From contig OX387186.1 of NCBI GenBank assembly GCA_947561395.2, positions 39,637,220 through 39,701,219 on the forward strand: DNA of 64,000 nucleotides. Reading direction: 5' to 3'. The translations under genes and the position numbers were made by a program. Position 1 is the stretch's first letter. Each line of letters begins with the position of its first letter. The DNA is from Buxus sempervirens. Its lineage: Eukaryota; Streptophyta; Magnoliopsida; Buxales; Buxaceae. The notes beneath the pieces were generated by a model. It had not been told where the DNA came from. It made no database searches and saw only the letters and a program-made list of their open reading frames with translations. Of the stretch, positions 11,316-22,629 are shown piece after piece.

Positions 11316-11764
11316 TGTGATATCTCGATCCCACATTGGAAACGGATGAATACCCGGTATGGTATAAGAGTCAGGGAGAACACTTAACCAAGCGAGGCGC
11401 CTTTTGAGGACAAAACCGTGCGGGCTGAGGCCCAAAGCGGACAATACCTCGCTGGGTTGGGTCGTTACAAATGGTATCAGAGCTGGATCCGAGTCCAGTA
11501 GTCCATGACTGGTGTGGGTCCTGGCATTGCCTGGGAAAGGTGGTTGGACGGATGAGGGCGGGCCGATGAGGGGTTGGCAGGCTTCTAGGTGGCCACTGCA
11601 CGGGGACTTGCAGCTTTGAAGGAGAGGAGATTGTGATATCTCGATCCCACATTGGAAACGGATGAATACCTGGTATGGTATAAGAGTTAGGGAGAACACT
11701 TAACCAAGCGAGGCCCAAAACCGTGCGGACTGAGGCCCAAACTTCAATGGGTTGGGTCGTTACA
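11316..11764 (+). mobile_element. Complete TRIM (miniature LTR retrotransposon) with target duplication
   Basis: The 449-bp element is flanked by perfect ACTTT duplications (11311-11315 and 11765-11769). LTR1 (11316-11469, 154 bp) and LTR2 (11632-11764, 133 bp) both start TGTGATATCTCGATCCCACA and end GGGTTGGGTCGTTACA. They differ by an internal indel and a few substitutions. Two bases after LTR1 comes TGGTATCAGAGC (11472-11483), the canonical primer-binding site for initiator tRNA-Met. A purine-rich GAAGGAGAGGAGA tract precedes LTR2. The 162-bp interior codes for nothing recognisable, so the element must have used another element's proteins. Confidence 0.92.
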
Positions 11765-11869
11765 ACTTTGATGTTTGTATCAATTCCCTTGATAAATTGT
11801 CGTATAATGCAATCTAAGTATGGAGAATAAAAGAATTTAAAGGCTCAAAATTGTTTGAGCAAGTGTTGC

Positions 11870-12978
11870 AACTTTTTTTTTTTTTTCAGAAATTTGTGGA
11901 AGAATAAATGATAGCTTTCATTTCCATAAGCAGACACATGATAATGCTTAACCGCTTCTACATTGATCGGTCCATGAAATACTTCTCCGTATATTGCTTG
12001 GAGTGTAAGGGCTCCTTATGAAAGTAGTTATTTTTTTTTCAACGAATTGACCCTAATAGTTTGGATAGAACTTTCCTAGCATCTCCTTGTATTGGAAAAT
12101 ATAATTTTGAGCACTATTTTTCCATCTTTGAATATTCTTGGAATGATATTTTGTTGTTAGGTTGTACCATTCTTTGTTGATAAAGTTGTACGTGGCACAT
12201 CGCTTTCAGGTTTTTTTATTGACCAAGTTGAGTTGGTCAAGCCATGTTAGCACCCATTATGTGTCAACAAGCTCAACTTCCTTAAGGATTTGGAGACGCA
12301 GGATTTGAATTTACACCAAGAGTACTGCTTTTGAACCATAGACAAATGAAAATGAAGTTGCCCAGTGGACGTTTGGATGGATGTAGGATAAGCATATGGG
12401 GCATATATGAGCATCTTATTTTAGTACTTATCAGTGGCAACCCTCTTCTTGATGCTTCGGCTACTCCATTCATTTGTGGTTGATAGGCAATAGAATTCAA
12501 ATGTTGAATTTTTATTTCTTTGCAAATTTGCTCCATATCCTTGTTTTAAAAATTTTTAGTGTTATTCGAAACGATTTTTAAGTACTCCATATTTACAGAT
12601 GATGTAAGTTTTGATAAAGCGTAATACTTAAATTCTTGCAATGCTTGAGTAGGACATGTCTTTGTGAAATAATTAATTGCCACAAGAATGAATCTATGAC
12701 CATTAAACGCCTTTGATTGTATAATCCCTATCACATCTATGCCTCAAATTGCAAAAAGGCCAAGGCGTTCAAATTGCAGAAGGGCCAGGTGTTTGAAATA
12801 GATTGTTTCAAACATGTTCGGCAATACCATTTCATCTGGAAAACACTTTTTCAACATTAATAATCTGGTAATAGGTGTTTAGTCAAGTGATTTGCTATCA
12901 CTCGCCCCTTGATCGCTTCCTGTAAAAGTGTAGATAGTTGTGTACTCTGATAGCAATATTCTCCATCGTGCTAATTTC
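11870..12978 (-). pseudogene. Ty3/gypsy pol relic: integrase and C-terminal part
   Basis: Minus-strand readings include an integrase core, 'SKAFNGHRFILVAINYFTK', and further on 'QHLNSIAYQPQMNGVAEA', the plant Ty3/gypsy hallmark. At the upstream side, 'KLARWRILLSEY' and 'EAIKGRVIANHLTKHL' are the RNase H-to-integrase connection. Near 12050, 'KFYPNY' fits the C-terminal end of the polyprotein. Stops and frame shifts are frequent, so this is a dead copy. It is one half of a pol gene whose other half is at 14745-15260; the LTR at 12979-14739 separates them. Confidence 0.8.
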
Positions 12979-13341
12979 TGTAGAGACCCCAAATTGCACT
13001 ACAAAATGAGAAAATAATGGAAAATATGTAATTGGGATTTGAAATAAGTCAAAAATGCATAAAATTTCATCAATCATGCATTGCCCGTATTTTACTTACG
13101 GGCTGGTCGCACCCGCAAATAATATACGGGCACGGGGGTTTTTGTGCAAATTTTACCTTTTTCGATTTTGGAGCCTTATCTACACCCAAATATCTCTCTG
13201 AGATATTCGAATTCTCTCATTTATCCCTTCGAAATCTCTTATTTATCCTATTTGGTCATGGATGAGCATTATCCTTATTTTCAATCCAATCTGGTAGATC
13301 ATGGTATATCCCTTTGGACCAGCCTTACCCCTGGGTTTGCC

Positions 13342-13350
13342 TATAAATAG
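13342..13350 (+). promoter_or_regulatory. TATA box of LTR G
   Basis: TATAAATAG lies just upstream of GAGGAGCTCTCCTC, a perfect palindrome, and about 100 bp upstream of AG|GTAAGT at 13446. Confidence 0.55.
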
Positions 13351-13513
13351 AGGAGCTCTCCTCAAGCAAAGGACCACGAAAATTTGAAGTCCAAGGAGCT
13401 CCAAGAGAAGAGAGGAATCCCTGCTGCTTTGCTTGCTCAATCCAGGTAAGTCATTTTTCCCTTTTATTTTCTGTCTTCAATTCTAGAGATAATAGGATCT
13501 TCTCCATTGCCGT

Positions 13514-13815
13514 AGAATAAGGCCTTCTTATACCTGTATTCCTAAACTTGTCTCTAAGTACCTCAAGAGTCTCTCTAGCCGTAAAACGTGAAGAGAGAGC
13601 TAGGGGAAAGGGGAACAGGTGGATCCCTAGAATAGAACCCCATAATCTGTTCTTTTCTTTTCTTTTAGAATAAGGCCTTTGATTGTGTTTGTATCACCAA
13701 ATCTATCTCCAAGTACCTCAAGAATCCTCTCTAGCCGTAAAACGTGAAGAGAGAGCTAGGGGAAAAGAGAACAGGTGGATCCTTAGGGTAGACCCCCATG
13801 TGCTATAATCTGTGA
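13514..13815 (+). repeat. Direct repeat of about 140 bp, offset 162 bp, inside LTR G
   Basis: Two copies begin AGAATAAGGCCT at 13514 and 13676. They share CTCTCTAGCCGTAAAACGTG, GAGAGAGCTAGGGGAAA and GAACAGGTGGATCC in the same order. The same block occurs once, reversed, in LTR B1 at about 4620-4680. Confidence 0.85.
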
Positions 13816-14744
13816 GATGTGGTTGCTTTGGATATCCTGCTAATGTTTTAATGATCTAGTGATTGAATCTGAATGAATCCTATGAATCTATGATGTTTAT
13901 AGCATGAAATCCTCTTTTTCTCCTAAAATTTGGATTTTCACCACTTTTACACCTACAGCACTGTTTTCGTGATTTTTGTGATATTAGGCTAAGATCCTGG
14001 ATTTATCATGATCTATATGATAGATCTGGATTCAGAAGCCTGAAAGTAACTTCTAGGGTTTCATGATGTGGTTTTTGAGTCCTTTTTCACTTTTGAGAGA
14101 AGACCCTACGATCTAAGATCTCCCCTTTTGATGTTCTTTATCAACGTGGGTATTTTTGGTTTTGATTTCTTGATTTAATGTGAAATTTGGGCTATATCTA
14201 TGTCCTGAACTGTTCAAGTTCAATTCTGCAATATTTTATAAAAATCATATTTTTCTAGATTTCCAGAATTTAACTTGAAGCCAGGTTTTTGAAGTTTTCA
14301 CTTTAGATTGATTTTATCTTATTTTTATCTCAATTTTATTTTAATCATGAAACCCTAGGAATGGTATGATCATATTTGAAAGTTCTGGATCAATCAGGCT
14401 ATTTGTATGAAAAAACCATACACTTTTGTCTTTTTTATGATTTTTCATGATTTTTGTAGCAAGCCCTTTTTCCTTTATTTTAACACGAACAATACCTGGC
14501 AACCACCTTGTGTGGATGAATAGGGGTGCCTAACACCTTCCCCTGTTCATAACCTAATCCCTTTACCCATCTCTGGTTTTTTTTAATAGGGTTATTTTTA
14601 CCCTAAATTTGCCTTTTTGTGCTTATTTGAGATTTTGGTGTCCATTCACACCTAAACAAAATGGTGGCGACTCTGTGTTTTAACCAATCCCGTGTGATGA
14701 TGAGGAAGTCATTGAATTGATTTTTTCCTATGTCTCACAATTTC

Positions 14745-15260
14745 CCAGTGGATATTGGTTTCTCAAAATGCATTTCAATAGGTCGAGATTGGAAATGAAA
14801 TATACAATATGATTGAGCAAGTAGTGCAGAAGCTTCTATTGGGCCAAGTAATTGCACAATAAATATTTTCCAATGGAGTATAAAGTTTTTTGCAATTTGT
14901 GAATTTTTGCTCAAGTAATAAATTTCTTGCTCCCTTTTGTTTACATATTGTAATGTTGACCTAGTACATAACACTTTGATGTTTCTTCTTAAGTAGCTTA
15001 AAAATGGGCTCACAAGATATTGTTAACTGAGCTATGAACTTGATGACGTAAACAACGCAAGAATCCTTGGACTTCTTTTCCATTGGTAGCGTTGGCATTT
15101 CCAAAATAGCCTTTACTTTGACATGATCAACTTCAATTCTTCCCTAATGACTCTGAACTCCCAGCAATGTCTGTATTGTGATTCCAAACACATACTTACT
15201 TGGATTTGACGGAGTTGTTATTTCTTGAGATGGTCAAAAACCTTTTTCAAAACTTCTCCA
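14745..15260 (-). pseudogene. Ty3/gypsy pol relic: end of reverse transcriptase and RNase H
   Basis: The ORF at 15013-14735 reads 'REQEIYYLSKN' and 'PIEMHFEKPISTGKL', both standard in the RNase H domain of plant Ty3/gypsy elements. Upstream on the minus strand, 'RIEVDHVKVKAILEMP' and 'FIAQLTISCEPIF' match the thumb region of the reverse transcriptase. The fragment stops at about 15260 with no upstream RT. Interrupted by stops and frame shifts, it is non-functional. It belongs to the same element as 11870-12978. Confidence 0.75.
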
Positions 15261-15309
15261 AAACTTCTATAATAATATAATTTATTATTATCATGTATAA
15301 TAATAAAAT

Positions 15310-15353
15310 ACATTTAGCGGATATAATCATAATTTATATCTGCTAAATGTTGA
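15310..15353. repeat. Short AT-rich palindrome
   Basis: ACATTTAGCGGATATAA and TTATATCTGCTAAATGT pair with one mismatch around a short loop. No function is evident. Confidence 0.6.
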
Positions 15354-15419
15354 GGGTACTTAAGTAATTTTAACATCTTATATTTAACCCTAACATTTGC
15401 AAACCCTAAAGGTTCAACG

Positions 15420-17925
15420 TGTGAAATCCTAGATTTTATTAATAAAATAAATAAGATAAAATACATAAATTAATCAATATTATTAATATTGCAAGGAATG
15501 AGGAATTGGTTCAACTCGGAGAATTGCAGGGTGACCTGGAGAACTTGGAGAATTAAATATAAGGTGAGTTTTTATTTTAGTTTTAAGATTATTATTATGA
15601 GTTATGTATTAAATAATTAATAAGTAATTAATAGAAATATTTATTGAGTTGGCCGAATTCTTCATGGGAATAGTGTGGTTGACTAAGACCAATTTTATTG
15701 AGATTTAATATATTGGTTTGAAGGGTAAGAATGTAAAAGAAAAGATGATTAGGGTTGGTATTTTGATTTGGACAAAATTCTAAGAAGGAAAGGAATATAG
15801 GAAGTTACTATTCACGTACAAGAGAAAAGAAGAAGAAAAAAAAAGGAAATAGCCGCAGCCTTTCCTTTCTATGTTTGAAATTCTAGAGTGATTGATTCTC
15901 ATTGCTTTGGCTTTGATCAGACCAGAAGGAGAAGAAGAAGTGATTTCGTGGGATCTAAGGTAGGAGAATCAATCAAAACTTCAATTTGTGGATTTCACAT
16001 ATGGTTTAGTTGTTGAAAAAAAAATATTCTGGACTTATGTTTATAATGATTTAAATCATAAACAAGTTGCTATGTTCATTTGGAATATCAAGAGAGTGGT
16101 TTCTGAATTGTTTGTGAAGGATTTAATCTAAGAAGAGAGGTAAGTTACCCCTTACAACTTGCATAAACAGATATACTTTGGTTTATCGAAAAACATATTT
16201 AAACGAGAGATTTTTCGGTTGTTTGTGAATGATTTGTTATGGAAACTTGTGCATTGATGTATTTGATCATCTAGAATAGCTTAGAGTGTTTTGAAGATAA
16301 AAACCCAAGATATAGAAGTGCTTCGAGGTGTCAAACTTTAGGAAAAACAAATCTAATGTTTGAAAAAATTGCGAATTTTGAAAATTTACAAAATTCAATG
16401 GATGCCTGCAATGACGCTCGAGCGTCACCCCAGGCTCCAGGTTGTATAGAGCTGATGCTCGTCACCGCTCGAGCGCCACTCAAGGCTCCCCGTCTGTGTT
16501 TTTTAAAAATTCTGAAACCCGAAAGTTAGCAAATTTTGGTAAACCGAGCGCCCGGGAGAACACTTGAGCACGATCCCGAGCGGCTGAATCTGGGAAGATT
16601 GATTTTGCATGAGCGTCTGACAGCGCTCCTGACAATAAATTGACATTTCTTAAATTAGCCTAGTTTTTAATTATAAAAATTGTTGTTATTGAATTCCAAC
16701 ACATGTACCAATAAGATTAGAGTGTTTAGAGATTGTTTGCACTGGTCGTTGATTGAATTGAATTTTTATAAAGATTTTGGGTACGTTCTGCTGAAATAGC
16801 TTTTATTTGAGTTTATCGTTCCAAACTCTTTTCTTTTAAACTTTATTTGATTTTATTGGTTTGTACACTTGTATTTCACCTACCTAAAGATGCTTTCAGT
16901 ATTGCTATGACAGAATTATTGTTATTTTCCTCCGTGTACCTTGGAGTGGCTATTCTCACTCATGTAGCTTGAGTTTGAGACTTGGATGTCCTCCATGTAT
17001 TTTGGAGTTGTCTTGTGGATTACTAATGTTGTTTCCAGTATCGAAATTGATTGTTTTCTATTTGCCACTGTTGAGTGGGTTTAGCTCTTACATGGATCCA
17101 TAGAGTAGCTAGTAAGTGAAATGTTATTAGAGTTCGGATTCTGCGTCATAGGCATTCCATCATCTCGAGGATGGTATTGCTCCTGGATTGGTCAGTTACT
17201 ACATTACCCGCTCCTAGATTGGTTGGGCCGTACATGCTAACTCACTCCGGTATCAGTTGAGTTCTTTCGTTGGGTGTTGAATAACCTGACCGGTAGTGGC
17301 TGGTCCACCTGTAAATCGGTTTGGTAGCATATTGGCATAGCTTGTCGTTTCTCTATTCTCTATTTCATGAGTCCTGCAAGACTTATTGTGAACGATTGTT
17401 TTTGGAGATTTAATTGCTGGATTAATCTGATTATTTGTTTGCATATTTAGAACTATATAAATGTTTCTTTTCTACATGGCTAATTGTTGGGATTTTATTA
17501 TCTCCCATTGTTTTATCGTATTTGTTTTTAGATTATCTTGGTGAGGACATTGCGGAACTTGATTCGCAAGGGGATTATTCTGATTACAAATAAGAAGATT
17601 ACTTTGCTATGTAGGATTAGGGATATTTATTATTTTGATGTTCATTTGAGTAGGAGATTTATAATAGTTGATCATGGGTTATTTTAGAATACTGTAGTTA
17701 AACCCATACTAGACAGTTTTAATTGATGGTTATTGTTGATCGGTGGTTATGATTGGACACTTTGATTTATGTAATCCACGCTTTTATTTAGATTTCATAT
17801 TTTTTTCCGCACTCTAATTATGAATAAAGTTCAATTTTAATTATTGTCTGGTTTAGCATGCTTTTGGGCCACTGTTACTTTAACACTACAGGTTTGGATA
17901 CGAGGTCCGGATCCGTAGCTTTACA
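15420..17925 (+). mobile_element. Solo LTR F (2.5 kb) with perfect target duplication
   Basis: It starts TGTGAAATCCTAGATTTT and ends ATCCGTAGCTTTACA, flanked by perfect CAACG duplications (15415-15419 and 17926-17930). No internal retrotransposon genes adjoin it. It shares the layout of the other long LTRs: a GAG|GTAAGT donor-like site at 16140, a TTTTTAG acceptor-like site ending at 17531 followed by a TTGGTGAGGAC block, and small inverted repeats just upstream (CTCC...GGAG twice near 16930-17015, CCATC...GATGG near 17158). It sits about 80 bp upstream of the start codon of the TPR-like relic, so it probably split that gene's leader or promoter. Confidence 0.88.
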
Positions 17926-18239
17926 CAACGCCTCTTGCATTTTTCATTCCTATCTGCTGCTTCGATCTGGTGCTCACTTGCATTAGTACATTTCCTTTGG
18001 CCTTGCTGCCATGGTGGTTCCGGAAGCAGGTGAGGGATTTTGCTTGGTGGACAGCGACAGTGATGTTGATGAAAAAGAAAAGGAAGAGATGGAAGAACAG
18101 AAGAAGATGAGAGTGAGAAGAGAACTCGAAAAGGTTAGAGATTCTCTACAGAAATTCTTATCACATTGTTTATGGACTTTTGAATCTCCATATTTCTAAT
18201 CGGGTTGAAACTGATTAATGCTGAATAGAGACATGATTG

Positions 18240-18497
18240 CCTTAGTAATAGCTTCACGATATTTCTCTCTCAATCTCCTCCCGCCCCCTCCCTCTGTCCC
18301 TCTATTAGTCTCTCTCTCTCTCTTTCCTTCCCTCTTTCTCGGTCTCCCTCCCTCCCTCTCACTCTTGCTCTCTCAATCTCCATCAATCTCTCTCTAGGCA
18401 AGATTGAGACCCTGAGCGGTCGGCCTCTCAGGCTCTCTGATCTCTCTCTCTTTTTATTTTTATTTTTTTAACTTTGCTTGCAAAGTCAGGCTACCTG
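18240..18497. repeat. CT-rich low-complexity tract
   Basis: Irregular (CT)n and CCCT runs dominate intron 1 of the TPR-like relic up to the LTR D insertion point. Confidence 0.8.
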
Positions 18498-19009
18498 TGT
18501 AAAACCCCGACTCGGGTTATATCTTAATTACTAAGTTTAATTAATTAAAGTGGGATTATTAAACTGATTAAGTACTTGTGTTATGAAGGTGAGGTGGATG
18601 TAGATCATGCTTGAGAATTTGGGGAAATTAAAGTGAACTTTATTGAAAGTTATTAAGGTAAGCTTAGTTAAGGTTATGTCTCAATTTCAATTGGCTAAGG
18701 TATCCTCCAATAAGTTTTAGTGAATTGGAAATCAAATTATGAAAAATTAAAGTTAAGTGTGAAAATTTGCCTTGACGTGTGAACCTTGAATCGCGCGTTG
18801 AGCTAAATTCTGTAGAAACCATTTGATAAAGGTTTAACGCTCGAACGTCCAACTTTAACGTTCGTGTGTCGAGTACAAAATTTCCAAATTTCTTGTTTTG
18901 AGCCCAAACTCAAATTGCAACACTTCTAGATCATTCTTGAACCCTCATTAACACCAATTTGGGCTAAGCACACCTAGAGCACACCCCCGAGCAAACCTAA
19001 TGTACACCC

Positions 19010-19640
19010 TCTCAGTATACTTCAAAGTACACCCACGTATACCCAAAGAACTTCCCAAGTATACCCAAGGTACCTTTCAAGTGTACCTAAATTATCTCTT
19101 AAGAATATCTAAAGAACCTCCCAAGTTGACCCAATGTACCTCTCAAGTGTACCTAAAGTATCTTTTAAGAATACCTAAAGAACCTCCCAAGTATACCTAA
19201 GGTACCACCCAAGTACACCTAAAGTATACCCATGCATTACCCAAGGTACCACCAAAGTATTACCTAAAGTACCCCATTATATAACTAAGATACCCCACTT
19301 GTATTGCCTAAGGTACCCCACTTGAATACCTAAGGCACTCCCTTGTTTTATCTAAGGTACCCCCCTTTGTATAATAACTAAAGTACCCCCCTTTTTATAA
19401 CTAAAGTACCCCCATTTTTATAACTAAAGTACCCCCCTTGTATAACTAAATTACACTCCTTCTACAATCAAGGTATCCCCTTGTGTTAACTAAGGTACAC
19501 CCCCTAAGCATACCCTCTTGAGTAACTAAGGTAAACCCCCTCGAAACACCAAGGTACGCCCTCAAATAACACTAAGGTACTCCCCACTTAACACTAAGGT
19601 ACCCCCTAGTATGCCTTAGGTACCCCCTAAGGATTTAGTG
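19010..19640 (+). repeat. Degenerate minisatellite built on CTAAGGTACCCCC
   Basis: About 630 bp consist of loosely repeated units of roughly 20-27 bp carrying (C)TAA(A/G)GTACCCC or AAGTATACC variants. Unit length drifts along the array. The order suggests older, more divergent units on the left and more uniform C-rich units on the right. ORF 19000-19200 is a by-product. Confidence 0.85.
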
Positions 19641-19687
19641 GAATAAAGTCTTTGTTAAGGGGCAAATTTGAAAAACCAAAAGTTTGG

Positions 19688-19697
19688 TATATAAAAG
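19688..19697 (+). promoter_or_regulatory. TATA box of LTR D
   Basis: TATATAAAAG stands about 180 bp before the GTAAGTAGC donor-like site, the same order as in the related LTRs. Confidence 0.5.
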
Positions 19698-20944
19698 GAT
19701 GCCCTAACTAAAATATTAAGTGTTTTGAACTTTCCTTTTGTATTGGATGTATAGAACAAGAAGAAGAGTGGGAGTTTACTTGAAAGCTTGAAGAAGAAGG
19801 AGAAGAAGGAAAAGAAGGAGAAGAAGAGGAGAGATTGAAGAGAAGAAAGTTTCTCCATTAAACAAGTAAGTAGCAAACCTTCAAAACAAAATGTATTACC
19901 AAAATTCGTATTCTCTATCTAGGGTTTGATTTAATTGAGGAAATGATCTTGCATGTTGGTTTTTGCTTCTAAAATTCGTAGGGTTTTGGTTGTCTAACAA
20001 TCTTGTTTACTTTTCTATTGATTTGCTATGGATTTCCAACCTACATTGATCATATTTCAGATTTGGGTTTGAGTTGGGTATTTCGAATGATGCTTCATGT
20101 GTTAGGTTCGTGTTCATGTGGATTTGAAATGAATTTCTATTTTGGAAGGTGTTTTTAAGTATGTTGGGATGTTTTATGATCATTCCATTTGGTGTTGGAA
20201 ATGTTAGATATGGTTTGTATGAGTTTGGTGTTGAAAATAGCCCAAAATATTTGAAAACCCAAGGTGGCGATTAATCTTGAAAATTGGCGATTAATCTTGA
20301 GCCAAAACCCCAAAACAATCTTTGTTAGGGACAGGATCGTGGACCTAATCGTGGGGAGCTAATCGCCCCTAGCGATTAATCATGAGAGCTAATCGTGGGC
20401 CCTGTTTTGAAAATTATTCACCTTTTTCCCCAACAGTTCCCAAACAACCTAAACCTCCTACATAGCACCCTTATTACACGAAAGACCTGTTTTGACAATT
20501 CTTCACCATTTTCTTCCCCAAGACAGTTAAGTAAATGTTATGTGTATTTTATGTTTCCTTTTACTTAAGTCTTTACATATAAATAAGGTTTTACCCCCAT
20601 TTTGAACCACTAAAAATATTCTCAAGACCTAATTCCTTACCAATGAAAAGTCAAATTTCCAGTTCATGCCTAAACTCCTTGTAGATTTGTATAAAAAAAT
20701 CATATATCCAAAAGGTCAATGTTTTTAACTAGACTCAGAATATTTTTCAAGGTCGAAAACTTTTTGTCTCGGAATCCATTGATTTTTTGTATGGTGATTT
20801 TATTGAGAATCCTAAGACTATCCCACTCTTCGATTTTGTATTTTGAGGATTTTATGGCATTCGTTTTGCTCAATTTGGATTTATGAAAGCGATGTTGAAA
20901 AACTCTTATGTGATTTGACAAGACTCTTGGCCTATGGTTTTATT

Positions 20945-21420
20945 GATGGTGGATGGGGAATTCCACTTAACCTCGATTGGTTTGGTAGTGGATGGGGAAT
21001 TCCACTTAACCTCGATTGGTTTGGTAGTGGATGGGGAATTCCACTTGGCATATGTTTTTATTGGGTAGTGGATGGGGAATTCCACTTGGCCCTGGTTTAA
21101 GCACCGGTTTTACTCATGGATTTGAATGGTTTGGTTTTGAATTGTGAGTCGTCTAATTGGACGTTGTTCTTAGTGTGGATCCACAGTGAGTCTAGTCAGT
21201 GTATTAGTGTTGGCTTGTTAGTATTAATGTCCTTGTCCATATAGCTTTCCATTGTGGGGGTATCAGTGAGGCCCTCTTGGGTCATAGAGGTGCTATGGCA
21301 ACCATCTGCCGTGGGGTATCGGCGGGGTGTCCTTATGATTCATATGGTATGGTTGGGTAGTGGATGGGGTATTCCACTTGGCCTTGATTATTGGTTTGGT
21401 TGTCACTTGCCAGCCCATAC
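20945..21420 (+). repeat. Hairpin array of LTR D including 39-bp tandem units
   Basis: Two perfect 39-bp units (20951-20989 and 20990-21028) and two further partial units each contain AGTGGA-TGGGGAAT-TCCACT, a 6-bp stem with an 8-nt loop. Further on, related loops have other stems: CATTG-TGGGGGTAT-CAGTG, GCCG-TGGGGTAT-CGGC and AGTGGA-TGGGGTAT-TCCACT. The loop TGGGG(G)(A/T)AT is constant while the stem changes. Confidence 0.75.
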
Positions 21421-22629
21421 ATGGGTGTTCCGCTTGCTGAGATGTCCCTAGTTAGGCTTTTCTCTCTAAGTCGTGTAGGTGGTAAATGAACAGTGGTCAT
21501 TAATCTAATTTAGAGATACGCTAACCCACGAGTCCTAACAAGAAATGCTTGTAGTATTTGATTGCTTTTATTGAACTGATTTCATGTGTTATTTGATTGA
21601 GATGCTTAGACTTTAGATTTACACCTTATATTTGTGAATATTATCATGATGTTATAAAATTGCATAAATTGTTTCTATACATGTATGTTTGTTGCTTATT
21701 GGGATTCTCGTCTCACGCTTATTTTGTTTTGCCGGATTTGTTTTCAAATCCACTTGGTGAGCTACGTACTGGGGCAAAGGTTGAGGGTGAGCTTGAGTTC
21801 AGGCCCAAGGACTACTACCACCCATAGTAGGATTCTCTTTATGATGTTATATTTTGTTTTGGGGAATTGTAAATGGGATGTAAATATTCTTTTTGGACTT
21901 ATAAACTTGGGAGTTATTATTTGACTATGGTTTCTGTATGTTTGTTCAACATTAAAGAGAGACAGAGAGACAGAGAGAGAGAGAGAGAGAGGGTAAGTAT
22001 CTTAGTTGCCTTTTTGTATACACAAATATCATATTTTGGAGATTATTATACAGGTGATATTTTGTTAGATGAAATTTTTTTATTCCATGCTTCTTTAGCT
22101 TATGCACTCTGATGATTACTTTGTAATTGCCTAGGTTAATTGTATTAATTAGGTTCTTTTGGGCCCATAAGTAGGTCTCGGGGACGGGTCAGTGCCGTGA
22201 TAGGGCAGACCCGGTTCTGAGGTGCTACAGCCTGCACAATCTCTCTCTAACTTTGACTTTTCAGTATTCCTAAGTTTTTTTTTCAAAAAAAGTAGAATAC
22301 GTTATGACTAAGAGGTGCAGTTGGGTTAATTTAGAAGTTTTAGGTTGAGTTCGTTTGGTACTATTAATTTTTGCCCAGTTGATGTTCGATTTGGGACAAA
22401 AGGCATATGGAAAGGACATGTATGGTCATGCTATTGAGTTCTTAGAGGGTGCCTCACAATCATTCCCAGGTCCACCCTGTTCAGTGCGCATGGTTGCTTT
22501 GATGCACAAGAAACCTCTATGGAAAGCATTTTGTTATGTCACTGACTAAGAGGTAGAAGCTGACTGTGGTGTGCGCATACAAATTTGGCTTGCAAAGGCT
22601 TATGAAGCTAATAACTGAAAACGAAAATC

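Larger units (their letters stand above)
12979..14739 (+). mobile_element. Solo LTR G (1.76 kb) inserted in the Ty3 pol relic
   Basis: It starts TGTAGAGACCCC and ends TATGTCTCACA, so the termini are themselves inverted (TGT-AGAGAC / GTCTCACA). ATTTC duplications flank it at 12974-12978 and 14740-14744. Removing it rejoins the RNase H reading 'FEKPISTGKL' to 'ARWRILLSEY' in the host element, which confirms both boundaries. It contains a TATA box and an AGGTAAGT site shortly after it, and an internal direct repeat. TGGTGGCGACTCT near the 3' end is a block that I recall seeing in several plant LTR families. Confidence 0.85.
18498..22229 (+). mobile_element. Solo LTR D (3.7 kb)
   Basis: It starts TGTAAAACCCCGACTCGGG and ends CCCGGTTCTGAGGTGCTACA. 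Flanking 5-mers are ACCTG and GCCTG (4 of 5). It lies inside intron 1 of the TPR-like relic. Landmarks are a TATATAAAAG box at 19688-19697 and a GTAAGTAGC donor-like site at 19866. The expected acceptor region (about 21740-21760) reads TTTTCAAATCC, lacking AG. It also contains a degenerate minisatellite (19010-19640), a hairpin array (20945-21420) and a (GA)n run at 21970-21993. There is no coding interior. Confidence 0.78.
18011..22620 (+). pseudogene. Broken TPR-like gene (chloroplast TPR protein family), split by solo LTRs
   Basis: Exon 1 (18011-18133, 41 codons) encodes an acidic start with 'CLVDSDSDVDEKEKEE' and 'MRVRRELEK', ending at a GT donor. Exon 2 begins after AG at 22377-22378 and reads in the same phase 'LMFDLGQKAYGKDMYGHAI' and 'EFLEGASQSFPGP'. 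It then diverges to a stop at 22549. About 30 bases later, another frame gives 'IQIWLAKAYEANN' followed by a stop. I recognise these three blocks as parts of a plant tetratricopeptide-like protein. Solo LTR F lies in the leader and solo LTR D in intron 1. The extra sequence between the last two blocks and the stops make a normal product unlikely. Family assignment is from memory. Confidence 0.6.

Noticed and set aside
11292..11718. Two minus-strand ORFs over 100 aa
   Set aside because: They translate the TRIM's repeated LTR and interior antisense; the repeated protein segment is just the two LTRs.
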